Of a stretch of DNA of 64,000 nucleotides, positions 33,097 to 41,401 are shown piece after piece. The position numbers and the translations under genes are program-made. Numbering within the stretch: the stretch's first letter is position 1; the number at the start of each line of letters is the position of its first letter. Below the pieces are notes generated by a model. The model saw only the letters and a program-made list of their open reading frames with translations, searched no databases and was not told the origin of the DNA. The DNA comes from Lachnospiraceae bacterium P6B14 (lineage in GTDB: Bacteria > Bacillota > Clostridia > Lachnospirales > Lachnospiraceae), in NCBI GenBank assembly GCA_000687695.1, contig JHWZ01000008.1:1-64000 (forward strand). Reading direction: 5' to 3'.

Positions 33097-34269
33097 ATGA
33101 GCAAGATTGAGATTTCGGATGCAGTGCGCTATATTGGCGTTGATGACCATGATCTGGATCTTTTTGAGAGTCAGTATATCGTTCCGAACGGTATGGCATA
33201 CAACTCATATCTGATTCTGGATGATAAGGTTGCCATCATGGATACGGTTGACCCGAGAGGTACAGACGAGTGGATGAAGAATCTGGAGACGGAGCTCGCC
33301 GGACGTACACCGGATTATCTGGTTGTGCAGCATCTCGAGCCGGATCACAGTGGTTCGATAGAGGCTGTAATGGAGAAATATCCGTCACTTACCATCATTA
33401 CTAGTGCGAAGTCGGCAGGTATGCTTGGGCAGTTTACTGAGAAGGATTATAGTGAGAAAGTGAAGGCTGTGGGAGAGGGTGAGACACTTGAGCTCGGAAG
33501 TCATACACTTACCTTTGTTATGGCACCGATGGTTCACTGGCCTGAGGTTATGGTAAGTTATGAGTCTAGTGAGAAGATTCTCTTTGCGGCAGATGCCTTT
33601 GGAAAGTTCGGAACTCTCGATACTGATGAGGACTGGGCATGTGAGGCGAGAAGATACTACTTTAACATAGTCGGTAAGTACGGTGCGCAGGCACAGGCGC
33701 TTTTGAAAAAAGCAGAGGGGCTGGATATACAGAAGATCTGTGCACTCCACGGACCTATTCTTCCTGATAAGGAGGACCTTTCATACTATATTGGAAAGTA
33801 TCAGATCTGGTCAGCGTACGAGCCGGAGGATGATGGCGTGTTTATCGCGTATACCTCAATCCACGGAAACACCGGAAAGGCTTGTGAGAAGCTCGGAGAG
33901 ATCTTCACGGCGAAGGGTGCGAAGAAGGTCGTTGTGACAGATCTGTCGCGTGAGGATATCGCAGAAAGTGTCGAGGATGCGTTCAGATATGATAAGATCG
34001 TATTCGCTTCGGCAACATATGATGGAGGGCTTTTCCCGACGATGGAGAACTTCCTGTATCGACTCGGTCACAAGAACTTCCAGAATAAAAAGGTCGCGAT
34101 CATGGATAACGGAAGTTGGGCGCCGGTGGCCGGAAAGAAGATCAGAGAAAAGCTCGAGGCCATGAAAAATATCACGATATGCGATACCACGGTATCGATC
34201 AAATCAAAGATGAAGCCCGCAGATGTGCCTGCGATGGAGGCACTTGCGGATGAACTTTTAAGTAAGTAA
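33097..34269 (+). CDS. Flavodiiron protein (FprA type)
   Basis: Reduces O2 or NO in anaerobes, protecting oxygen-labile enzymes. Residues 1-250 are a diiron MBL-like domain with all ligands present: HLEPDH (His79, Glu81, Asp83, His84), His147, Asp166 and His218. A flavodoxin domain follows (about 250-390), with the FMN loop YTSIHGNTGKACEKL. No rubredoxin extension, so electrons come from a separate rubredoxin or flavin partner. AAGGAGG precedes ATG by 7 nt; it lies 55 bp after the GH27-like gene and ends at a strong terminator. Confidence 0.94.
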   Translation: MSKIEISDAVRYIGVDDHDLDLFESQYIVPNGMAYNSYLILDDKVAIMDTVDPRGTDEWMKNLETELAGRTPDYLVVQHLEPDHSGSIEAVMEKYPSLTIITSAKSAGMLGQFTEKDYSEKVKAVGEGETLELGSHTLTFVMAPMVHWPEVMVSYESSEKILFAADAFGKFGTLDTDEDWACEARRYYFNIVGKYGAQAQALLKKAEGLDIQKICALHGPILPDKEDLSYYIGKYQIWSAYEPEDDGVFIAYTSIHGNTGKACEKLGEIFTAKGAKKVVVTDLSREDIAESVEDAFRYDKIVFASATYDGGLFPTMENFLYRLGHKNFQNKKVAIMDNGSWAPVAGKKIREKLEAMKNITICDTTVSIKSKMKPADVPAMEALADELLSK

Positions 34270-34272
34270 AGC

Positions 34273-34309
34273 AAAAAGAATCAATGGTAGCGCCATTGAT
34301 TCTTTTTTT
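34273..34309 (+). terminator. Terminator of the flavodiiron gene
   Basis: A perfect 15-bp stem (34273-34287 with 34293-34307) closes a TAGCG loop and runs into a T-tract. The A-rich left side makes it usable in both directions. Confidence 0.92.
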
Positions 34310-34333
34310 GTTTGGCAAAATTTGAAAACACCA

Positions 34334-34362
34334 TTGACTTTTTCTATGTAATAGAGTAAAAT
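34334..34362 (+). promoter_or_regulatory. Promoter of the ABC ATPase-permease pair
   Basis: TTGACT (34334-34339), 17 bp, TAAAAT (34357-34362), 50 bp before ATG 34413. Confidence 0.75.
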
Positions 34363-34412
34363 CATCTTTGGTTAGATAAGACTAATTATAGTAAGTTGAT
34401 ACGGAGGTACAC

Positions 34413-35111
34413 ATGTTTATTGAAATCAATGACTTACACAAGAGCTTTGGAAACGAAGATAACCGTGTGGAGGTACTGAAGGGGATATCGTTTTCTATTG
34501 AGAAGGGCGATGTTTGCGTACTTCTCGGGCCATCGGGTTCGGGAAAGTCTACGCTTCTTAATATAATAGGAGGGATCGACGATGCTGACTCGGGTTACGT
34601 GTCGATAGGCGGAGAGAAGACTATCGATATGAGCGAGAAGGCGCTCACGGCGTACAGGAGAAACCACCTCGGGTATATTTTTCAGATGTATAACCTGATC
34701 CCGAATCTGAATGTAAAGGAAAATATCGAGGTTGGGGCGTATCTCAGTGATAATCCGCTTGATATCGATGATCTTTTGCATACGTTGGGGTTGTTTGAGC
34801 ACAGATATAAGCTCCCGAATCAGCTGTCCGGTGGTCAGCAGCAGAGGACGTCGATCGGACGTGCGATAGTGAAAAATCCGGACATTCTGCTTTGTGATGA
34901 GCCGACGGGAGCTTTGGACTATACGACTTCGAAGGAAATCCTGGCACTAATAGAGGAGGTTAACCAGAAATACGGAAATACCGTGATCATGGTTACACAT
35001 AACGATGCAATCAAACAGATGGCCGACCGCGTGATCAGGCTTCGTGACGGGAAGATCCGAAAGGATGAGACTAACGAGGTGAAGGTTAAGGCGATGGATC
35101 TCGATTGGTAA
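34413..35111 (+). CDS. ABC transporter ATPase (MacB/LolD type)
   Basis: ATP-binding subunit for an FtsX-like permease. Walker A GPSGSGKST (about residues 41-49), Q-loop YIFQMYNLIP, signature LSGGQQQR near 138, Walker B ILLCDEPTGALD, H-loop VMVTHN. The full set of motifs and the length of 232 residues fit the MacB/LolD/BceA group, which power export or mechanotransmission of peptides, antibiotics or lipids. CGGAGG precedes ATG. The permease follows 70 bp later on the same strand. Confidence 0.93.
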   Translation: MFIEINDLHKSFGNEDNRVEVLKGISFSIEKGDVCVLLGPSGSGKSTLLNIIGGIDDADSGYVSIGGEKTIDMSEKALTAYRRNHLGYIFQMYNLIPNLNVKENIEVGAYLSDNPLDIDDLLHTLGLFEHRYKLPNQLSGGQQQRTSIGRAIVKNPDILLCDEPTGALDYTTSKEILALIEEVNQKYGNTVIMVTHNDAIKQMADRVIRLRDGKIRKDETNEVKVKAMDLDW

Positions 35112-35181
35112 TGAATGCCGGGCGTATGTGCGGCTGTGAATATGGATACAGGTAAAGATATGAGATAGAGAGGTTGGGAAA

Positions 35182-37551
35182 ATGAGAAACCCGCTGATGA
35201 AGCGTATTCCGAGAGAGTTGAAGGGGGAACTCGGTAAATATGCCGTTATATTTTTGTTTATGATCCTAACAATCGGTTTTGTTTCAGGATTCTTGGTGAG
35301 CTCAAAAAGTATGCTTGCGGCGTATCATGAGAGCTTTGATAAGTACAATGTAGAGTGGGGACACTTCGCTGCAAAGGATCAACCCGGTCAGGGAGCACTC
35401 GACGGGATTGAAGAGGATGCAAATGTAGATATAGGTGAGCAGTTCTATGTGGAGTTACACGCCGAGACCGGAGAGAAGACCGGCTCGGGTGCGGCTTCGG
35501 CAGGTTCGGATCTGAGGATATTCAAGATAAGAGAGAATGTAAATATCGCTTGTCTTATGGATGGAGAGATGCCGTCAGCGGAGAATGAAATAGCGATTGA
35601 CCGAATGTACGCTGACAATAATAAGCTTGAGACAGGGGATATTCTGAAAGTCGGAAGCAGGGAGATGAAGATAACGGGTCTCGTTGCTTTACCTGATTAT
35701 TCGGCTCTGTTTGCGAACAACAGTGATATGATGTTTGATTCCGTAAAGTTCGGTGTGTCCTTGGTTTCCGAGAAGATGTTTAATCAGTTTGTCGATAAGG
35801 ATAAGGAAAAGGTTCACTATGTTTACACGTGGAGATATAAGGATAAAAATCCTGCTGATAAGGATGCGGAGATAGATGCTGCTGATGAGTTTATTAAGGT
35901 GGCGGTCAGATATCTGACACTAGAGGATCTGCTGCCGAGATATGCAAATCAGGCTATCCAGTTTACAGGCACTGATCTGGGTGGTGATAGCGAGATGATC
36001 AAGGTTCTTCTGTATGTTCTTATCGCTGTGATGGCATTCGTTTTTTCAATCACGATTAAACATACAATCACGAGAGAAGCAAATGTCATCGGTACTCTGA
36101 GAGCTTCAGGATACACGAGAGGAGAGATTCTCAGGCATTATTTGGCGCTACCTGTCATAGTGACTTTTGTCTCAGCTATCATTGGAAATGTATGCGGATA
36201 TACGTTCTTTAAGGATATGGCGGCTGATATGTACTATGGCAGTTATTCTCTGCCGACGTTTGTGGTCAGGTGGAATGCCGAAGCATTTCTGCTTACTACG
36301 GTCATTCCTGTAATAATTATGTTTATTATTAACTTTTTTATGATTCGTAAATCGCTGAAGCTTTCACCGCTTCGTTTTCTACGCAGAGATCTGACGAAGA
36401 AAAAGAGGAGTAAGGCTATTCGCTTGCCTGGATGGGGCTTTTTCTCACGATTCAGACTACGCATTATACTTCAAAATATGGGTAATTACATAATGATGTT
36501 CGTCGGGATTATCCTTGCAAACATCTTTCTTCTGTTTGGAATGATGATGGGACCGCTTCTTACGCATTACCAGGAAGAAATACTCGATACGATGCCGGCG
36601 AAGTATCAGTACATCCTGAAAACGCAGGTTGATACGAAGTTTCCGAAGGCTGAGAAGTTCTGTATGAGCGAGCTTGAGTACTACCCGAATGATGAGAAAG
36701 ACGGAAAAGAGGAAGGATTCTCGATATATGGTCTTGAGCCTGACTCAAAGTATATACACATCGAGCTTCCTGAAGAGGGAGTGGCAATTGCTGATGGAAT
36801 TAAGGAAAAATACGGAATCAACGTCGGCGATGAGATCACGCTTCATGATGAGTATGAGAAAAAAGACTACACATTTAAGGTGGCAAGTGTAGTGAGTTAT
36901 CCGAGTGCTCTCGCTGTGTTCATGCCGAGAAAGGTATATAATGACACGTTAAAGCCGGATATGGGCATTACTGACGTGATCAATGATATGGAGATGCTTT
37001 TGCACAGAATCGCAACACCGCCGAATTATGAGTATTATAACGGATATTTCTCAGATCAGGAGCTGACGGATATCGATCAGAAGTACATACAGACGACGAT
37101 CACAGAGACTGAGTTGACCAGAGTATCCAGACAGCTTGATGTATCGATGGGAGAACTTTTCCAGCTTTGGAATGTTTTCTCGATAGTCTTGTTTATACTA
37201 CTGATATTCCTTTTGACGAAACTTGTGATAGAGAGAAATACGACATCAATCTCGATGGTGAAGATACTCGGATACCGGGATGGAGAGGTCGGAAAGCTGT
37301 ACCTGATGGCTACAACGTGGGTAGTTGCGCTCGCCATTGTGCTTTCATTCTTCATTGCGACGCCGTTTATCATCATTCTGTATCATATCTTCATGCAGAA
37401 GATGAGGGGTTGGTTGACCGTTTGGATCAACTGGGATACCTATGTTAAGATGTTTGTTCTGGGAATAATTGCGTATGGCATGGTTGCGCTGATTCAGTAC
37501 ATAAAAATACGCCGCATCCCGATGGATGAGGCGCTAAAAAACGTAGAATAA
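35182..37551 (+). CDS. FtsX-like ABC permease
   Basis: 789-residue permease with the two-FtsX-domain plan. An N-terminal helix (about 13-35), a first extracytoplasmic domain (~40-270), three helices near 275-390, a cytosolic basic stretch (FLRRDLTKKKRSKAIRL), a helix near 430-455, a second extracytoplasmic domain (~465-660), and three final helices. Ending at RRIPMDEALKNVE is typical of FtsX/MacB-type permeases. Works with the preceding ATPase, probably exporting or responding to an amphiphile rather than importing nutrients. Its end lies only 18 bp from the convergent glucosaminidase gene, with no clear terminator between. Confidence 0.88.
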   Translation: MRNPLMKRIPRELKGELGKYAVIFLFMILTIGFVSGFLVSSKSMLAAYHESFDKYNVEWGHFAAKDQPGQGALDGIEEDANVDIGEQFYVELHAETGEKTGSGAASAGSDLRIFKIRENVNIACLMDGEMPSAENEIAIDRMYADNNKLETGDILKVGSREMKITGLVALPDYSALFANNSDMMFDSVKFGVSLVSEKMFNQFVDKDKEKVHYVYTWRYKDKNPADKDAEIDAADEFIKVAVRYLTLEDLLPRYANQAIQFTGTDLGGDSEMIKVLLYVLIAVMAFVFSITIKHTITREANVIGTLRASGYTRGEILRHYLALPVIVTFVSAIIGNVCGYTFFKDMAADMYYGSYSLPTFVVRWNAEAFLLTTVIPVIIMFIINFFMIRKSLKLSPLRFLRRDLTKKKRSKAIRLPGWGFFSRFRLRIILQNMGNYIMMFVGIILANIFLLFGMMMGPLLTHYQEEILDTMPAKYQYILKTQVDTKFPKAEKFCMSELEYYPNDEKDGKEEGFSIYGLEPDSKYIHIELPEEGVAIADGIKEKYGINVGDEITLHDEYEKKDYTFKVASVVSYPSALAVFMPRKVYNDTLKPDMGITDVINDMEMLLHRIATPPNYEYYNGYFSDQELTDIDQKYIQTTITETELTRVSRQLDVSMGELFQLWNVFSIVLFILLIFLLTKLVIERNTTSISMVKILGYRDGEVGKLYLMATTWVVALAIVLSFFIATPFIIILYHIFMQKMRGWLTVWINWDTYVKMFVLGIIAYGMVALIQYIKIRRIPMDEALKNVE

Positions 37552-37569
37552 TGTTTTTATTTGCAGGGT

Positions 37570-38214
37570 TTATTGGATGTAGTTGAGCAATTCTGAATCA
37601 TTGTAGTTCGCAAAGCGATCCGAAAGAGCGGAGACGATGCTCTGCATAAGTCTTTCTCTTTCCTCACGTTCTTTCTTCTCTTTAGCCTCTTTTGCCTTGG
37701 CTTTGCGTTCTGCACGGGCTTTTTTGATCTCTTTAAACATCTTTTTGTCGTACTTCTCGAGACCGTATGCCTTAATAACTCTTTTTACTTTGTTGTAGTA
37801 TCCATATGCCGGCACGCAGTAACCGCCCTTTAAGATGGCGCGGATCTGCTTTTTCCAGCTTTTGGTATCTGTTGAACCGTAACGTGTGTAGTAGCTTTTG
37901 TTGATGCACTCCATGTAAGCGTAGATACCCTTTTTCAGTGTTTTGTATGAGTATCTGCCGCCGCCGAGACCCCAAAGGTTGTTGGCTCTGCCGGCGTTTC
38001 CGATACCGCTCTCAACAAAGGCCTGAGCTATACATACTGATGGAAGAGAACCGTAGGTCTTCCAGTTTTTCTCTGTTGATACTGTCTCGTATATCTGATC
38101 AACTCTTTTCTGTGTTTCATTGCTGAACTTCAGTTTGGCTGAGGCATCCGGTGCTGAAAAGAGCAGGATGGTCAGTGCCAGTAAAGGCAGCAGGCTTAAC
38201 ATAATTTTCTTCAT
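37570..38214 (-). CDS. Secreted glucosaminidase-type wall hydrolase
   Basis: Predicted peptidoglycan N-acetylglucosaminidase of the GH73/LytG-Bax type. Signal peptide at residues 1-26 (cleavage after DASA), then a catalytic domain (about 30-160) with PSVCIAQAFVESGIGNAGRANNLWGLGG, in which the Glu of VESG is the expected general acid; YMECINKSYYTRYG and AYGYYNKVKRVI are typical later blocks. A Lys/Glu/Arg-rich coiled-coil tail (~170-200) ends the protein, perhaps for wall contact. TTAAGGAGA lies 6 nt before ATG on the minus strand. 214 residues; no extra wall-binding repeats. Confidence 0.88.
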   Translation of the reverse strand: MKKIMLSLLPLLALTILLFSAPDASAKLKFSNETQKRVDQIYETVSTEKNWKTYGSLPSVCIAQAFVESGIGNAGRANNLWGLGGGRYSYKTLKKGIYAYMECINKSYYTRYGSTDTKSWKKQIRAILKGGYCVPAYGYYNKVKRVIKAYGLEKYDKKMFKEIKKARAERKAKAKEAKEKKEREERERLMQSIVSALSDRFANYNDSELLNYIQ

Positions 38215-38284
38215 TTTCGTTCTCCTTAATACTTAACCGCCGATTTGACGGCTTTTTCTTTATCGCATTTAACAATTCTGTAAC

Positions 38285-38313
38285 ATATTAACAAATTATT
38301 TCTATTTTGTCAA
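38285..38313 (-). promoter_or_regulatory. Promoter of the glucosaminidase gene
   Basis: Read on the minus strand: TTGACA (38313-38308), 17 bp, TAATAT (38290-38285), about 70 bp before the start codon. Confidence 0.75.
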
Positions 38314-38394
38314 CTATTCTTTTCAAATTCTTTATAAAACTGTGAAAACGACTGAAAAATCGTTACTTTTTGTGGACCTTTAGTTAAATAATGC

Positions 38395-38422
38395 TTGCAA
38401 TTTTTCAAAAAAAGAGTATAGT
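38395..38422 (+). promoter_or_regulatory. Promoter of trkA
   Basis: TTGCAA (38395-38400), 16 bp, TATAGT (38417-38422), about 60 bp before the chosen trkA start. The 270-bp divergent region otherwise holds only the glucosaminidase promoter and AT-rich sequence. Confidence 0.6.
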
Positions 38423-38483
38423 ATAGGTGTGTTCTAAGACATGTGAACACGCAAATATTATTGAAAGAAATGAGGCACATTGC

Positions 38484-39884
38484 ATGGGCTTATTTGGCAG
38501 ATTTCAAACGCAGGAGCGCCACGGGCTGGAGATCATCATCGTTGGCTGCGGAACTGTCGGTGCGACGCTGGTGGAGAGGCTTTCGAATGAAGGGCACGAG
38601 ATCACCATCATCGATAAGAACAGAGAGCGTGTGAATGAGATAGCTAACTACTACGATGTCATGGGTATCGTGGGGAACGGCGCGCGATATGGGATCCTGA
38701 TGGATGCCGGTATCACTCATGCGGACGTCCTTATCGCCGTGGCAGAGAGTGACGAGCTGAATCTGCTGTGTTGCGCGGTGGCCAAGGAGGTCAGCAGCTG
38801 CGCTACCTTTGCGCGTGTGCATACGCCTGACTACAGTTCGGAGGCTACATACTTCCGTGAGAAGCTGGGGCTGACCATGGCTATCAATCCGGAGCTTTCG
38901 ACTGCCAAGGATATCGCGAGGCTTCTATATCAGCCGAACGCGCTCGAGGTAAATCCGTTTTCACATGGGCGTGCCGAGATGGTCAAGTTCCAGGTATATG
39001 AGGGGAACCCTCTTATAGAAAAGACTATTGCGGAGATCGGCGCGGGGATATCGTATGCGTTCCTGATCTGTGTTATAGAAAGAAATGATGAGGTCATCAT
39101 TCCGAAGGGTGATGATCATATAGAAGAGGGTGACCGTGTTTCGTTCGTTTCATCGAAGGAGCACGTGCGGGCATTTTTCCAGCATATAGGCTTTGATTCA
39201 CGTCAGGTTGCCGACTGTATGATCGTCGGAGGAGGAACCAGCGGTTATTTCCTTGCAAAAGAGCTTATTGAAATGGGTATCGACGTAAGGATCATCGAGC
39301 AGGATGCTGCAAGGTGCGAAGAGCTCTCCATGCTTCTTCCAAAGGCTATCGTCATCAACGGCGATGGAACAAACGAAGAGGTGCTTCACGAGGAAAACAT
39401 TCGTAATATCGAGAGTTTCATACCTTTGACGGGAATGGATGAGGAGAATATACTTTTGGCACTGCATGCCAGTCGGGTGAACCCGGATGTAAAGGTCGTT
39501 ACGAAGATCAACCGCGTAAACTACAGAGATGTTATCGGCAGCATGAACCTCGGCTCGGTTATCTATCCGCGTTATATAATCACTGAGGCAATCCTTTCCT
39601 ATGTGCGCGGACTGATGAACTCCCAGGGGTCAAACGTTGAGACTCTGTACCATATGTTTAATGACAGGGTTGAAGCAGTGGAGTTTACAATTACGGAGGA
39701 ATCCAAGATCACAGAGGCTCATCTGAAGGATCTTAAGATAAAGAAAAATGTGCTTATCGCCACTATTAACCGTAAGGGAAAGATCATAATCCCGTCCGGA
39801 CGTGATCGTATACATGTCGGAGACTCGGTAATGATCGTATCGACAAACCTTGGCTATGATAATATAAATCAGATATTGGCATAA
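38484..39884 (+). CDS. trkA: Trk potassium uptake regulator TrkA
   Basis: Cytosolic NAD(H)/nucleotide-binding gating subunit of the Trk K+ channel. Two repeated units: Rossmann domain 1 (IIIVGCGTVGATLVERL near residues 15-31), a TrkA_C domain, Rossmann domain 2 (CMIVGGGTSGYFLAKEL near 247-263) and a second TrkA_C. This double form of about 466 residues partners TrkH, encoded 20 bp later. ATG 38484 is chosen for GAGG (38472-38475) 8 nt upstream; an upstream extension begins within the promoter region. Confidence 0.92.
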   Translation: MGLFGRFQTQERHGLEIIIVGCGTVGATLVERLSNEGHEITIIDKNRERVNEIANYYDVMGIVGNGARYGILMDAGITHADVLIAVAESDELNLLCCAVAKEVSSCATFARVHTPDYSSEATYFREKLGLTMAINPELSTAKDIARLLYQPNALEVNPFSHGRAEMVKFQVYEGNPLIEKTIAEIGAGISYAFLICVIERNDEVIIPKGDDHIEEGDRVSFVSSKEHVRAFFQHIGFDSRQVADCMIVGGGTSGYFLAKELIEMGIDVRIIEQDAARCEELSMLLPKAIVINGDGTNEEVLHEENIRNIESFIPLTGMDEENILLALHASRVNPDVKVVTKINRVNYRDVIGSMNLGSVIYPRYIITEAILSYVRGLMNSQGSNVETLYHMFNDRVEAVEFTITEESKITEAHLKDLKIKKNVLIATINRKGKIIIPSGRDRIHVGDSVMIVSTNLGYDNINQILA

Positions 39885-39904
39885 AGCTTTTTCGGAGACA
39901 GACG

Positions 39905-41392
39905 ATGAACTATTCTATTATCAGATATATAGTCGGATATGTCCTGCGTGTGGAGGCGGGGCTGCTTTTGTTACCCGTTATCGTGGACTGCATCCATCAG
40001 GAAGGTAAATGGTATTTCTATCTGATTTCTGCAGCTTTGGCAGCTTTATTCGGAGGAATCCTTACATTTTCAAAGCCGAAAAGTAATGTCTTTTACCTGA
40101 AAGAGGGTTGTGTATCCACGGCGCTCGCCTGGATAGGACTGAGTATATTCGGTGGCTTGCCGTTTTTTATGACAGGCGAGATTCCGTCTTTCATCAATGC
40201 CGTATTTGAGGTGGTTTCGGGCCTGACAACGACGGGAGCGAGTATACTTTCCGATCTTTCTACGCTTTCTCACGCATCGCTTTTCTGGAGATCGTTTACA
40301 CACTGGATCGGTGGAATGGGAGTTCTCGTATTTTTGATGGCGATACTTCCGATGGCGGGCGGATCTACGATAAATCTCATGCGCGCGGAGTCGCCGGGAC
40401 CTGATGTCGGCAAGCTCGCTCCTCACATAAGAGACACTGCGAGGATACTGTACTTTATCTACATGGGGCTCACATCTATCGAGATAATACTGCTTTTGGT
40501 CACGGGAATGCCCGTATTTGATGCATTCACGATGTCTTTCGGTACAGCGGGTACAGGTGGATTTGCTGTCCGCAATTCGGGGATGGCGGACTATACAATC
40601 CTGCAACAAAACATAATCACTGTGTTTATGATCCTGTTTGGCGTGAACTTTAACGCGTTTTATTATATTGTTTACCGCAAATTCAAAAAAGCATGGAAGA
40701 TGGAGGAGGTACGCACATACCTCATTATCATATTTGTTTCCATATCCATTATCACCATAAATATATTGCACATGTGCAGTGGGGTGTGGGATGCGATCCA
40801 GAAAGCGGCTTTTCAGGTCGGATCGATCATCACCACGACAGGTTTTTCGAATGCGGATTTTGACACGTGGCCTGAGCTTTCGAAATTTGTCCTTGTTTTT
40901 CTGATGTTCGTCGGTGCCTGCGCCGGCAGTACAGGTGGAGGACTGAAGGTTTCCCGTGTCATTATTCTCGTGAAGAGCGTTGGAAAGGAGATAACGATGT
41001 ATCTCCATCCAAAGACGATCAAAAAGATTAAGTTTGATGGCCAGCCCATGCCGCATATCGCGGTGAGAGGAACTACGGTTTACTTCCTGGCGTACATCGC
41101 ACTGTTTTTGGTTTCATTCTTTATCATATCCTTTGACGGGCCTGATTTTGAGACCAATTTCACCGGTGTAACCGCTACACTGAATAACATAGGTCCGGGT
41201 CTCGCGGGTGTAGGACCCACGAAAAACTTTGATTTCTATTCGCCTGTGTCCAAGATCGTCCTGATCTTCGACATGCTTGCAGGGCGTCTCGAGCTGTTCC
41301 CGATGCTGATTTTGTTCTATCCGAAGGTATGGATAGAGGAGTTTAAGCATGTTTCGCATCGTCAGCTCAAACTGAATCATCGCAGAAGATAG
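39905..41392 (+). CDS. trkH: Trk potassium channel subunit TrkH
   Basis: Ten or so membrane segments arranged as four pore-loop repeats of the Trk/Ktr/HKT family. Selectivity-filter-like loops are visible: GLTTTGASIL (near 105), GTAGTGGFAV (near 215), ITTTGFSNADF (near 310), and a last LNNIGPGLAGVG (near 425). The motif WIGGMGVLVF is strongly conserved in TrkH. 495 residues, full length. Co-transcribed with trkA and, nine bases on, with the GTPase-nuclease gene. Confidence 0.94.
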   Translation: MNYSIIRYIVGYVLRVEAGLLLLPVIVDCIHQEGKWYFYLISAALAALFGGILTFSKPKSNVFYLKEGCVSTALAWIGLSIFGGLPFFMTGEIPSFINAVFEVVSGLTTTGASILSDLSTLSHASLFWRSFTHWIGGMGVLVFLMAILPMAGGSTINLMRAESPGPDVGKLAPHIRDTARILYFIYMGLTSIEIILLLVTGMPVFDAFTMSFGTAGTGGFAVRNSGMADYTILQQNIITVFMILFGVNFNAFYYIVYRKFKKAWKMEEVRTYLIIIFVSISIITINILHMCSGVWDAIQKAAFQVGSIITTTGFSNADFDTWPELSKFVLVFLMFVGACAGSTGGGLKVSRVIILVKSVGKEITMYLHPKTIKKIKFDGQPMPHIAVRGTTVYFLAYIALFLVSFFIISFDGPDFETNFTGVTATLNNIGPGLAGVGPTKNFDFYSPVSKIVLIFDMLAGRLELFPMLILFYPKVWIEEFKHVSHRQLKLNHRRR

Positions 41393-41401
41393 GGTGTCTG
41401 T

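Noticed and set aside
40070-41056. A 328-codon minus-strand frame
   Set aside because: Antisense to trkH, Arg/His/Tyr-rich with no domain; a shadow of the real gene.
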